64,000 nt of DNA. Source: Stappia indica. Its GTDB lineage: Bacteria > Pseudomonadota > Alphaproteobacteria > Rhizobiales > Stappiaceae. Shown one piece after another: positions 54,971 through 64,000 of the stretch. Below the pieces are notes generated by a model. The model was not told the DNA's origin. It ran no database searches and saw only the letters and a list, made by a program, of their open reading frames with translations. The stretch covers positions 124,001 through 188,000 of the forward strand of contig NZ_JAIVMG010000003.1 of assembly GCF_020177335.1 (NCBI RefSeq), in the 5' to 3' direction. Made by a program: the position numbers and the translations under genes. Each line of letters starts with the position of its first letter. Position 1 is the first letter of the stretch.

Positions 54971-56458
54971 ATGGAGTCCATGCATGGCGCTGAGGGGCAC
55001 ATCCGGTTGGCCGTCCTCGACGGAGAAGGCACGACGCGCAGTCTTGCCGGCTCGGTCGCGACCGCAATGGATCATCCATGCGCGGCGCCGGTGGCATTTC
55101 ACAGCTTCGAGCCGTTCTATGCGGCGAACACGCAAACCCGCCCGGACGTGATGATCGTCGATCTGGAGACGCTCGGTCAGGACGGGCACCTGTCCCGGCT
55201 CGCCGCCGCCCAGCCCCAGGCCCTGCTGATGGCGGTCAGCGCCAAAGGCTCGCTCAGCCGCAGCCTGTCGGCGATGGAAGCCGGTGCCCATGACGTGATC
55301 TCCATTCCGGCCGATCCGGTGGTTGTCGCGGAGAAGATCGACCGGTTCCTGCTGCAAAACGCCCGTGCCTCGCGCGGTCACGGGGGCGCGGCGCGCGCCA
55401 CCGCCGCAGAGCGGGCGAAGCAAGAGGCCGCCACGCCCTACACCTTCGAGGGGTTCGTTGGCGGGTCGGCTCGCATGCGCGACATCTACGACCAGATCCG
55501 CCGCATTGCTCCGTCTTCCGCGCCGGTGTTCGTCACCGGCGAATCGGGCAGCGGCAAGGAATTGTGCGCAGCGGCGATCCACGCCCGCTCGCCGCGCAAG
55601 GACAGTGCCTTTGTTGCCATCAACTGCGCGGCGATCCCGGCCGAGTTGATGGAGAGCGAGATCTTCGGCCATGTCCGCGGCGCGTTCACCGGCGCCGGTG
55701 AGGACCGGCCCGGCGCGGCCGAACTGGCCGACAAGGGCACGCTGTTCCTCGATGAGATCGGCGAGATGGACATCGCCCTGCAGTCGAAGCTCCTGCGCTT
55801 CGTCCAGACCGGCATGATCCAGCGGGTCGGCGACACGCGGCAACGGCCGGTCGATGTGCGGATCCTGTGCGCGACCAACCGGGACCCGCATGAGGAAATC
55901 GCCCGGGGGCGGTTTCGCGAGGACCTTTATTACCGGCTGCATGTGCTGCCGATCCGGCTTCCGGCGCTGCGCGATCGGCGCGAGGACATCCTGCCGCTGG
56001 CCCAGACCTTCCTCACCCGCTACGCGGAACAGGAGGGGCGGAAGTTCGCTCGCCTCGATCCGGCGGCGGAGGAAAGCCTCTTGACCTATGACTGGCCGGG
56101 CAATGTGCGGCAGCTGGAAAACGCCATGCGCCAGGCTGTGGTTCTGCATGATGGCGAGGTGCTGCGGGCGCAGATGCTGCCCGGCTTCCTGCGCGGCGAG
56201 GGGAGCGCGATCGGCGCGCCGATCACCTCGCGCGATCTCGCGCCTCCACCGGTGCGTGGACGGGCACGTGAGATCGAACCGCTCTGGGCGCAGGAAAAGC
56301 GGATCATCGAACATGCGCTTGCCACCTTCGATGGCAATATCGCCAAGGCGGCCGCCGCGCTGGAGATCAGCCCCTCGACGATCTACCGCAAGCGCCAGTC
56401 CTGGACCGGGCGCCCGGAAGAGGTGAGCGGGGCGACGTTTACGTCTTTCGCTGGATAA
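54971..56458 (+). CDS. NtrC-family sigma-54 activator with atypical receiver
   Basis: This 495-residue activator has a receiver-like domain (10-125) and an AAA+ domain with Walker A GESGSGKE (190-197), the sigma-54 contact loop GAFTGA (237-242) and Walker B LFLDE (258-262). A C-terminal Fis-type helix-turn-helix ends AAAALEISPSTIYRKRQ. The receiver keeps an Asp in VMIVDLETL, but the second acidic residue (LDGEG) and the conserved Lys (SIPADP) are replaced, so phosphorylation may not control it. No histidine kinase is adjacent. ATG 54971 (AAGGGGG upstream) is preferred to ATG 54914. Confidence 0.9.
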   Translation: MESMHGAEGHIRLAVLDGEGTTRSLAGSVATAMDHPCAAPVAFHSFEPFYAANTQTRPDVMIVDLETLGQDGHLSRLAAAQPQALLMAVSAKGSLSRSLSAMEAGAHDVISIPADPVVVAEKIDRFLLQNARASRGHGGAARATAAERAKQEAATPYTFEGFVGGSARMRDIYDQIRRIAPSSAPVFVTGESGSGKELCAAAIHARSPRKDSAFVAINCAAIPAELMESEIFGHVRGAFTGAGEDRPGAAELADKGTLFLDEIGEMDIALQSKLLRFVQTGMIQRVGDTRQRPVDVRILCATNRDPHEEIARGRFREDLYYRLHVLPIRLPALRDRREDILPLAQTFLTRYAEQEGRKFARLDPAAEESLLTYDWPGNVRQLENAMRQAVVLHDGEVLRAQMLPGFLRGEGSAIGAPITSRDLAPPPVRGRAREIEPLWAQEKRIIEHALATFDGNIAKAAAALEISPSTIYRKRQSWTGRPEEVSGATFTSFAG

Positions 56459-56633
56459 TCTTGTTGTTTTTCCAGGGTCGGTCTATACGGTGCGCCGCGA
56501 ATGCTTGGGTGCCGCGGGCGCATCCGCGTCCGGTCGGCGTGGATCCCGCAGGGGGCCGGGCGATGATCACATGGCGGGTCCTGCAGCCGGAAGAGGCGGT
56601 TGCCGATGCGCCGAGCCAGCGGCTGTGGGGCGA

Positions 56634-57239
56634 ATGATGACCAAGGCTCTTTTTTCCGGATGCGGCCCGGTTGCGGCTGCCGCCCTGCTTCTGTCGGTGA
56701 GCCATATCCTGCCCGTTTCCGCAGAGACTCCGGCGAAAGTATCGGAAGGCGCTCCGGCAAGTGCTGCGGCCAATACGCCGGCGGCTGCCCTGTCGAAGGC
56801 CCAGGCCGAGCTGGACACCGCCTGGCGGGCGCTGGAGCCGCTCGGCTTCACCGCTGGTCTGTTCGCCGAAGCGGGCAGCGTCGTCGGCTATGGCACCTAT
56901 GTGCCGCGCACAAAGGCCAGCTTCGCCCCCACCGACACCCTGGTCGTCTATGCCCAGCCGGTCGGCTATGGCTATCGGGAAACGGAGACGGGCTATGGTA
57001 TCCGCCTGACCGCCGATTATACCCTGCTCACCCCATCCGGGCAGGTGCTGGCGGAGGAAAAGGGCTTTGCGCGCCTTGTTGCCGACAGCCGGGAGAAGCG
57101 CCGCGAGCTCTACATCACGCTGCGGCTCGGCTTCGACGGCCTGCGTCCCGGAGACTACACGCTGCTCGCCCGGATCAACGACGCGGTCAGCGGCAAGTCC
57201 GGCGAGTTGTCGCTGCCCTTCACCGTCACGGCCGAGTAA
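56634..57239 (+). CDS. secreted hypothetical protein
   Basis: This 201-residue protein has a signal peptide (hydrophobic AAAALLLSVSHILPV, cleavage near VSA-ETP) and an Ala-rich helical linker. A beta-rich C-terminal half follows, with alternating strands (TLVVYAQPVGYGYRETETGY, ELYITLRLGFDGLRPGDYTL) resembling an Ig-like domain. It probably resides in the periplasm. No family is recognised. Start codons at 56634 and 56637 are adjacent. It converges with the TadG-like gene, 7 nt between stops. Confidence 0.75.
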   Translation: MMTKALFSGCGPVAAAALLLSVSHILPVSAETPAKVSEGAPASAAANTPAAALSKAQAELDTAWRALEPLGFTAGLFAEAGSVVGYGTYVPRTKASFAPTDTLVVYAQPVGYGYRETETGYGIRLTADYTLLTPSGQVLAEEKGFARLVADSREKRRELYITLRLGFDGLRPGDYTLLARINDAVSGKSGELSLPFTVTAE

Positions 57240-57246
57240 CCAGACC

Positions 57247-58884
57247 CTAGCGCGCCAGCCGCAGCTTGCTGATCTCGTCGGCAATCCGCTCGAATGCCTC
57301 GACCAGATCGTTGTTGGACTTGGCCTCGAACGCCATGTTCGGCGAGGTCGCGCAGTTGCGCATCATCTTCACCGTGTCCCGGTCACTGATCTGGAAGGCG
57401 ACGGTGTAGATCGAAACCCCGTCCGCCTTGGCGTTCTCGCAGGTCAGCGCGGTGCGTTCGTCCATTTTTTGCTGAATTTCCCAGGAGCGATCGACACCGC
57501 GGCCAAGACGTTGCTCCGCGCCATAGCCATAGGCTTCCGGGCGCGTCTGGTTGAAGGTGTACTGGTTGGTATAGGTGTTCTGCCCGTCGGTCATGACGAT
57601 CAGGATGCGCACATGCTCGTTGTCGCTGGTCTCGTCCTTTTCACGTCCGGAGGTGAAGGGGGCGCCCGGCGTCAGCATCCGCCAGCCCCAGACCGTGCCC
57701 TGTTGGATGTTGGTGTTGCCGGTGGCCTTCATGTTCCTGAGGCCAGTGTAAATGGTGGTTTCGTTGTCGGTCAGATCGGTAACAGGGACGGTCCGGCAAT
57801 TGTAGTTGGGGCCCTTGGTGTAGCTGTTGCCGTAGCTCCGGGGCTGGTTCCGGTATTTGCAGAGCCGCTTCTGGGCATATTCCGGGCGGGTCATGCCGCT
57901 GTTCTTGTAAGCTCTTTTGACGGAGGTCGTGCAGGCACCCTTGTCTTCATCGAGATAGAAGTTGGTGAATTTGCCCTTATAGTCGCCCTGGTTTTTTTCC
58001 CTTAGTGGCTCGGCGGGGGCGAACTGCGGCACGAACAAGGTGGCGGGGTCGGACTTGGTCGGCGCCGCGTCGGTGACGTCATACGGCATCGGCCGGGCCT
58101 CGACACAGCCGAGCCAGTCCGTGTGCTTGAGCTGCTTGAACAGGGTGAAGCGGCTGGGTCGGCCATTGACGAAATACCGCTGGTCGAATTCGTTCGGATC
58201 CGGCGTGCCATCGGCGCGGGTCTCGAAATTGGTCCAGTGGATCGGCGAGCGTCCCTCCCGGTCCATCCAGTCTTCCGACGTGCTCTCCTTGCCGATGTTG
58301 ACGAAGGAGGTGAAGGGCACCAGCCCGATCTTGACCCGGTCGTGCTTGTCGCCGGTCTTGTTGATCTCGAACAGGGTTTCGGCGAGGTCCTTGCCGGCCT
58401 TTTTCAGGGTCGTCAGCTTGCTGCCGCCCATGGAGCCGGAGTTGTCGAGCACCATCACCACGTCGAAGGTGGCCTTGCCGACCACCGTTTGCGAGTGCGC
58501 CGAGACATCCAGGGTATCGTTTCCGAAGAAGCTGCCGAACAGGGCGGGCACCTTCTCCCGGGCGACCACCGTCACGACGCCCTTGACCACGGTGACCTCG
58601 ACCTCCGCCTTGGTCCCCTGTCGGGACACATAGGTGGAGTTGAAGTAGCGCGTGGCATTCTCCTTGATTGCGTCTTCGGACAGGCCATCCGAATCGTAGT
58701 TGGCGGCAAGGGCTGCCGCATCCACCGCGGCCTGCAGGCGGCTCTTGGTGTTGTGGCCGCGTGCAAAGTCCAGCCCGGCGCCGACGATCATGATCAGAAA
58801 GGCCGCCGCCAGCGCCAGCATGATGACCAGCGCACCGGAGCGATCGTCCGCGAATTTGGAGAGGAGGTGCCTGAATTTTCTCAT
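57247..58884 (-). CDS. TadG-like pilus-assembly protein with von Willebrand A domain
   Basis: This 545-residue protein has an N-terminal TadE/G-type membrane segment (GALVIMLALAAAFLIMIVGA) with the typical ARGHNTKSRLQAAVDAAALA stretch. From about residue 140 it has a vWA domain whose MIDAS motif is D147-N-S-G-S151, interrupted by a long Cys-containing insertion, then ILIVMTDGQNT. Such proteins accompany Flp/Tad pili or act as secreted adhesion factors. No other tad gene is in the window. ATG 58884 is chosen so that the start precedes the short basic N-terminus. Confidence 0.9.
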   Translation of the reverse strand: MRKFRHLLSKFADDRSGALVIMLALAAAFLIMIVGAGLDFARGHNTKSRLQAAVDAAALAANYDSDGLSEDAIKENATRYFNSTYVSRQGTKAEVEVTVVKGVVTVVAREKVPALFGSFFGNDTLDVSAHSQTVVGKATFDVVMVLDNSGSMGGSKLTTLKKAGKDLAETLFEINKTGDKHDRVKIGLVPFTSFVNIGKESTSEDWMDREGRSPIHWTNFETRADGTPDPNEFDQRYFVNGRPSRFTLFKQLKHTDWLGCVEARPMPYDVTDAAPTKSDPATLFVPQFAPAEPLREKNQGDYKGKFTNFYLDEDKGACTTSVKRAYKNSGMTRPEYAQKRLCKYRNQPRSYGNSYTKGPNYNCRTVPVTDLTDNETTIYTGLRNMKATGNTNIQQGTVWGWRMLTPGAPFTSGREKDETSDNEHVRILIVMTDGQNTYTNQYTFNQTRPEAYGYGAEQRLGRGVDRSWEIQQKMDERTALTCENAKADGVSIYTVAFQISDRDTVKMMRNCATSPNMAFEAKSNNDLVEAFERIADEISKLRLAR

Positions 58885-58899
58885 GCTCAGGTTGCTAGA

Positions 58900-58924
58900 G
58901 GAAACTGTTTTAAAAAGAGTTTCC
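58900..58924. promoter_or_regulatory. inverted repeat upstream of the TadG-like gene
   Basis: GGAAACT (58900-58906) and AGTTTCC (58918-58924) form a perfect 7-bp inverted repeat with an 11-nt AT-rich spacer, 16 nt upstream of the start. It may be an operator. Confidence 0.4.
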
Positions 58925-59007
58925 GCCGCTTGTGAGTCAATGGAAGATCGTGCTGTGCCGCTCCGCCGCCTGGTGTTCCGCCACAAAAAAACCGGACGAG
59001 AAGGTCA

Positions 59008-59036
59008 TTGACAGGGCCTGGGCACCATCCTACATG
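59008..59036 (+). promoter_or_regulatory. groESL housekeeping-type promoter
   Basis: TTGACA (59008-59013) and TACATG (59031-59036) are separated by 17 nt, a good sigma-70 match. The predicted start point falls at about 59043, immediately before or inside the CIRCE element. Confidence 0.7.
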
Positions 59037-59046
59037 TGCAGCGCTG

Positions 59047-59073
59047 TTAGCACTCTCATTGAAGGAGTGCCAA
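59047..59073 (+). promoter_or_regulatory. CIRCE element (HrcA operator)
   Basis: TTAGCACTC-N9-GAGTGCCAA matches the CIRCE consensus TTAGCACTC-N9-GAGTGCTAA with one change (C at 59071). It predicts HrcA repression of groESL. hrcA itself is not in the window. Confidence 0.93.
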
Positions 59074-59154
59074 CGTGGTCTGCGGTCGCTTCGTTGTGCT
59101 TTTCGCGCAACGGGGGATGAGTACCACGCTGGCCAGGAAAGGAAAGAGCACGTC

Positions 59155-59442
59155 ATGAAGTTCCGCCCTTTGCATGATCGCGTCGTTGTCCGCCGCGTCG
59201 ATTCCGAGGAAAAGACCGCTGGTGGGATCATCATTCCGGACACCGCCAAGGAAAAGCCGCAGGAAGGCGAGATCGTCGCTGTTGGCGCCGGCGCCCGGAA
59301 GGACAGCGGCGAGCTGATCGCGCTGGACGTCAAGGCCGGCGACCGCGTGCTGTTTGGCAAGTGGTCCGGCACCGAAGTCAAGATTGACGGCGAAGACCTT
59401 CTGATCATGAAGGAATCCGACATCATGGGCGTGATCGGCTAA
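59155..59442 (+). CDS. groS: co-chaperonin GroES
   Basis: This 95-residue co-chaperonin caps the GroEL chamber. It starts [15 protein letters not shown], has the mobile loop [20 protein letters not shown] (residues 18-37) and ends [10 protein letters not shown]. The start at 59155 follows GGAAAGG. It is the first gene of groES-groEL, downstream of a promoter and a CIRCE operator. Confidence 0.97.
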   Translation: MKFRPLHDRVVVRRVDSEEKTAGGIIIPDTAKEKPQEGEIVAVGAGARKDSGELIALDVKAGDRVLFGKWSGTEVKIDGEDLLIMKESDIMGVIG

Positions 59443-59483
59443 GCACCGAAACGCTCCTGCCGCTGGGCCCGGGGCTCCGTTGA

Positions 59484-61258
<1,775 letters not shown>

Positions 61259-61304
61259 CGACCATCAAACCTTCTTGCTGAAGTCGGCAACAGCCGACTT
61301 CAGT

Positions 61305-61336
61305 GGCGGCATGGACTTCTTAGAAGTCCATAAAGC
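61305..61336 (+). repeat. groEL 3'-end direct repeat, copy 2
   Basis: This segment is identical to 61227-61258 at 31 of 32 positions (TAA becomes TTA), 78 bp downstream. Between the copies is an 11-bp hairpin, CTGAAGTCGGC (61278-61288)/GCCGACTTCAG (61293-61303). Confidence 0.85.
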
Positions 61337-61353
61337 AATTATGCTTCGTGGAA

Positions 61354-61378
61354 GGGGTGGCCTTTGGCCGCCCCTTTT
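61354..61378 (+). terminator. groESL terminator
   Basis: GGGGTGGCC (61354-61362) pairs with GGCCGCCCC (61366-61374), including one U-G pair, around loop TTT, and is followed by TTTT (61375-61378). It lies 110 nt after the groEL stop, beyond the duplicated segment. Confidence 0.85.
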
Positions 61379-61420
61379 GCATGAAAGTCCCGGAACCAGC
61401 AACGTTCAAGGAACCCGGCA

Positions 61421-61633
61421 ATGACCCGCGATACGGTGGAACGGATCGAGCGGCTTGAGGAGCAGGCCGCGCATCAGGAGCGCACGATCGAGGAGCTCAA
61501 CGAGGTCATCACCGCCCAGGCCCGTCAGCTCGACGCGCTCGCCCGCAAGGTGGCGGCGCTGGCCGAGCATGTGGACGAGCTTGAGGACCTCTCCGTGTCC
61601 CAGGCGCCGGTGACCCGCCCGCCGCACTACTGA
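61421..61633 (+). CDS. slyX: SlyX family protein
   Basis: This 70-residue protein is nearly all coiled coil (VERIERLEEQAAHQERTIEE, then LNEVITAQARQLDALARKVA) and ends with the family's short Pro-rich tail PVTRPPHY. SlyX has no well-defined function. GGAACC lies upstream of the ATG. It is 42 nt beyond the groESL terminator and so is probably transcribed separately. Confidence 0.88.
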   Translation: MTRDTVERIERLEEQAAHQERTIEELNEVITAQARQLDALARKVAALAEHVDELEDLSVSQAPVTRPPHY

Positions 61634-61741
61634 GCGGGCCGGCGCTTCGGCCCCTGTTCCACGGCGGCTCTTGCGGGGGAAAATCGCGGGCGATGCAGCA
61701 TCGTCTTGCATCCCCCTCGGCGATCCCGCTAACTGGCTCGC

Positions 61742-63049
61742 ATGGTCCAGATTCTTCCCGTCGCCGCTCTTCTCGCCGGCTCCGCCCTTTTGCTCCTGGC
61801 GGGGGGGCTGCATGGTCTGCTGTTGCCCTTGCGCGGCTCCGCGGAGGGCTTTTCCGACACCTCCCTCGGCCTTCTCGGCACCGGCTGGGCGATTGGCTAT
61901 GTCGCCGGCTGCCTGATGACGCCGATCATCGTCAGCCGGGTCGGGCATATCCGCTCCTTTGGCGTGTTCTGCTCGCTCGCGGCCATCGTCGTCCTGCTCA
62001 ACCTGCTGATCCTGCATCCGGCGGGCTGGATTCCCTTGCGGGCGATCTCCGGTTTCTGCTTCGCCGGCGCGGCGATGGTGGTGGAAAGCTGGCTGAACGA
62101 ACGGGCCACCCCGGAAACCCGGGGGCGGATCTTCGGCCTCTACACCATGATTAATCTGGGCGCGACAACTGCCGGCCAGATGCTGCTGACCATGGGCGAT
62201 CCGGCCGGCTATTTCTTCTTCGTGCTGGGCTCGATCGTCTATTCCATGGCGCTGCTGCCCACGGCGCTGTCGACGGCGGCCGCGCCGACGCCGCTGGCGC
62301 AGGCCCGGCTCGACCTCAGGGCCCTGTGGCGCAACTCGCCGGTGGCGGTGACCGGCGTGTTCCTCGTGGGCATCTCCAACAGCGCCTTCGGCACCCTTGG
62401 CGCGGTCTACGGGCGCCAGATCGGGCTGTCGGTAACCAGCATCGCCAGCATGATGTCGATCGCGCTGCTCGCCGGCGCGCTGATCCAGCTTCCCATCGGC
62501 ATGCTGTCCGACCGCATGGACCGCCGTTTCGTGCTGATCGGCCTGGCCGCCTGCGGCTGCCTGATCGGCGCCCTTCTCAGTCTGGGGTCGGGCTTTCCCG
62601 TTCTCCTGACCATTGCCCTGGTCGGCGCCTTCGGCGGCATGGTCTATTCGATGTACCCGGTGATCGTTGCCCATGCCAATGACCACTCCCCGCCGGGCGA
62701 GTTCCTGAAAACGAGTGGCGGGCTGCTGCTGTTGTTCGGGGCGGGCTCGGTGGTTGGCCCGCTGCTGGCGGCGATCCTGATGACCATGACCACGCCGAGC
62801 GGCCTGTTCGGCGTTACCTCCGCCGCCCATGGCACGATCATCGCCTTCACGCTCTGGCGCATCACCCAGCGCAAGCCGGTGGCACCGGCGGAGCGGGAGG
62901 ACTTCGTCGCCATGGCCTCGGCGACCCGGTTCTCGACGCCTGAGGCCCTGTCGCTCGATCCGCGCGCGGAGGAGGAGCAGGAGGACGAAAGCGCGGCCTT
63001 GCCCGACCTGCCGGAGGAGAAACTGTCGCAGCGCCCGGCAAGCACCTGA
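61742..63049 (+). CDS. MFS transporter (YcaD-like)
   Basis: This 435-residue inner-membrane protein has twelve predicted helices and MFS features resembling the YcaD group: GTGWAIGYVAGCLMTPIIVS, RAISGFCFAGAAMVVESWLN and RGRIFGLYTMINLGATTAGQ. A loop motif IGMLSDRMDRRFVL lies in the second half. An acidic cytosolic tail (EEEQEDESAALPDLPEE) closes the protein. The substrate is unknown. It converges with the sugar dehydrogenase gene. Confidence 0.9.
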   Translation: MVQILPVAALLAGSALLLLAGGLHGLLLPLRGSAEGFSDTSLGLLGTGWAIGYVAGCLMTPIIVSRVGHIRSFGVFCSLAAIVVLLNLLILHPAGWIPLRAISGFCFAGAAMVVESWLNERATPETRGRIFGLYTMINLGATTAGQMLLTMGDPAGYFFFVLGSIVYSMALLPTALSTAAAPTPLAQARLDLRALWRNSPVAVTGVFLVGISNSAFGTLGAVYGRQIGLSVTSIASMMSIALLAGALIQLPIGMLSDRMDRRFVLIGLAACGCLIGALLSLGSGFPVLLTIALVGAFGGMVYSMYPVIVAHANDHSPPGEFLKTSGGLLLLFGAGSVVGPLLAAILMTMTTPSGLFGVTSAAHGTIIAFTLWRITQRKPVAPAEREDFVAMASATRFSTPEALSLDPRAEEEQEDESAALPDLPEEKLSQRPAST

Positions 63050-63080
63050 GCCAGATGGCGAGCCGCGCCGGTCCCGCCGG

Positions 63081-64000
63081 TCAGTCGCCCTGGTACCAGA
63101 TGCGGTAAAGCGCGCCGGCCCGGTCGTCGGACACCAGCAGCGAGCCATCCGGCAACTGCGCCACATCCACCGGTCGGCCGAGATAGGCACCGCTTTCATC
63201 GAGCCAGCCTTCGGCGAAGGGCATTGTTTTGGCGCTGCCGTCCTCGGCGATGGCAGTGAACATCACCCGCGCCCCGACCGGCGTCGACCGGTTCCAGGAC
63301 CCGTGCTGGGCGGAAAAGATACCGCCGCGATAGCGCTCGGGAAACATCTCCCCGGTGTAGAAACTCATGCCGAGATCCGCCGCATGGGCGATGGTCTCCA
63401 CCACCGGCATCACCACGTCCTCAGGCACTGTGTCGGCGGCATATTCGCCGGTGCGCACGGCGCCGCCGCCATACCAGGGAAAGCCGAAATGCTGGCCCGG
63501 CGCCGTCTGGCGGTTGATTTCCCCGGGCGGAATGTTGTCGCCCATACGGTCCACCTGATTGTCGGTGAACCACAGCTCGCCGGTCTCGGGGTGAAAATCA
63601 TGGCCGACCGAGTTGCGAATGCCCCGGGTGAAGACCTCGCGGCCGCTGCCATCCCGGTTAAGGCGGATGATGCCGCCGATGCCGGTCTTGTCGTAAAGCG
63701 CGAGTTTTCGGCGCGGGGGCACATTGTAGGGCTGGCCCAGGGAGATGTAGAGCCGGTCGTCGGGGCCGATGCGGCAGACCCGGGCGGAGTGGTTGCGGCT
63801 TTCCTCCGATGGCGGGATCAGCTCCCCTCTGGGGACGATGACGGTTGCCGGCGGATCGCGCTCGTCGCCGCCCGTTCCGGCACCGGCAAAGCCGAGAACC
63901 CGGTTCCGCTCGACCACGTAGAGAACACCGTCCGGGGCGAAGCAAACCCCGTTGGGGAGGACGAAATCGACCGCCGGGGCGAATTGCCGGACCGTGTCGG
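63081..64000 (-). CDS. PQQ-type glucose/sorbosone dehydrogenase (5' end beyond window)
   Basis: This is a beta-propeller dehydrogenase of the soluble aldose sugar dehydrogenase (Gdh/YliI) superfamily. The visible 306 residues include SRNHSARVCRIGPDDRLYIS, GTGGDERDPP, FTRGIRNSVGHDFHPETGEL, WFTDNQVDRMGDNIPPGEIN, QHFGFPWYGGG and IFSAQHGSWNRS, matching the active-site His/Arg and calcium/PQQ regions of relatives. The frame stays open to base 64000 on the minus strand, so the N-terminus and any signal peptide lie outside. The reaction is probably oxidation of a sugar or aldehyde in the periplasm. Confidence 0.88.
   Translation of the reverse strand, partial: DTVRQFAPAVDFVLPNGVCFAPDGVLYVVERNRVLGFAGAGTGGDERDPPATVIVPRGELIPPSEESRNHSARVCRIGPDDRLYISLGQPYNVPPRRKLALYDKTGIGGIIRLNRDGSGREVFTRGIRNSVGHDFHPETGELWFTDNQVDRMGDNIPPGEINRQTAPGQHFGFPWYGGGAVRTGEYAADTVPEDVVMPVVETIAHAADLGMSFYTGEMFPERYRGGIFSAQHGSWNRSTPVGARVMFTAIAEDGSAKTMPFAEGWLDESGAYLGRPVDVAQLPDGSLLVSDDRAGALYRIWYQGD

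Noticed and set aside
52527..55151. 874-codon + strand open frame opposite the MacAB-like operon
   Set aside because: The antisense strand encodes three recognisable exporter subunits; this frame has no domain.

Overview
The window is a high-GC (mid-60s % by eye) chromosomal stretch from an alphaproteobacterium. The evidence is the gene content: HisG paired with HisZ, plant-type glutamate-cysteine ligase, DUF1127, DUF3422, DUF2927, a TadG-like pilus protein, an alphaproteobacterial CheZ, TakP-type TRAP transporters, and GroESL behind a CIRCE element. It looks like Hyphomicrobiales, perhaps a Stappiaceae relative; the family-level guess is inference. No rRNA, tRNA, CRISPR array, integrase or transposase was seen.

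Layout. 0-5.2 kb: xseA (cut by the left edge), rsmE, gshA, a DUF937-like protein and DUF1127. 5.4-11.4 kb: a LysR regulator, an EamA exporter, an unknown Cys-motif protein, a polar amino-acid importer lacking its ATPase, and DUF3422. 11.5-25 kb: a 2-hydroxyacid utilisation block. It holds a TRAP transporter with a TakP-like binding protein, a GntR regulator coupled to lutABC (lactate oxidation), a cytochrome c, a LysR regulator and glcDEF (glycolate oxidase). 25-29.8 kb: a membrane-anchored winged-helix-like protein, an L,D-transpeptidase, DUF2927, CheZ and Tag. 30-33.9 kb: a second TRAP operon ending in a PEP-mutase/isocitrate-lyase-family enzyme and a clear terminator. 34-39 kb: hisS-hisZ-hisG-amidase. 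39-42.8 kb: a glycan module (GT2-GtrA, GT39, degenerate YdjC). 43-48.3 kb: a Crp-type regulator, a chemoreceptor, a probable NsrR divergent from a truncated-globin operon, and an acyl-CoA thioesterase. 48.4-51.6 kb: an AT-rich two-gene island (unknown protein plus UvrD-like helicase). 51.7-59 kb: a MacAB-like exporter, a sigma-54 activator, a secreted protein and TadG. 59-64 kb: groESL, slyX, an MFS transporter and a PQQ-type sugar dehydrogenase (cut by the right edge).

Most notable: (1) the island at 48436-51638, two translationally coupled genes of foreign base composition with the look of an anti-phage or DNA-processing module that I cannot match to a named system; (2) a predicted nitric-oxide-responsive operon at 46797-47736 with a globin and two tiny membrane proteins, one only 37 residues long; (3) strong hairpins at the same place, between dctP and dctQ, in both TRAP operons; (4) a paired inverted palindromic repeat of about 133 bp occurring twice with identical 48-nt internal spacing; (5) a 32-bp duplication of the groEL 3' end just downstream of the gene.
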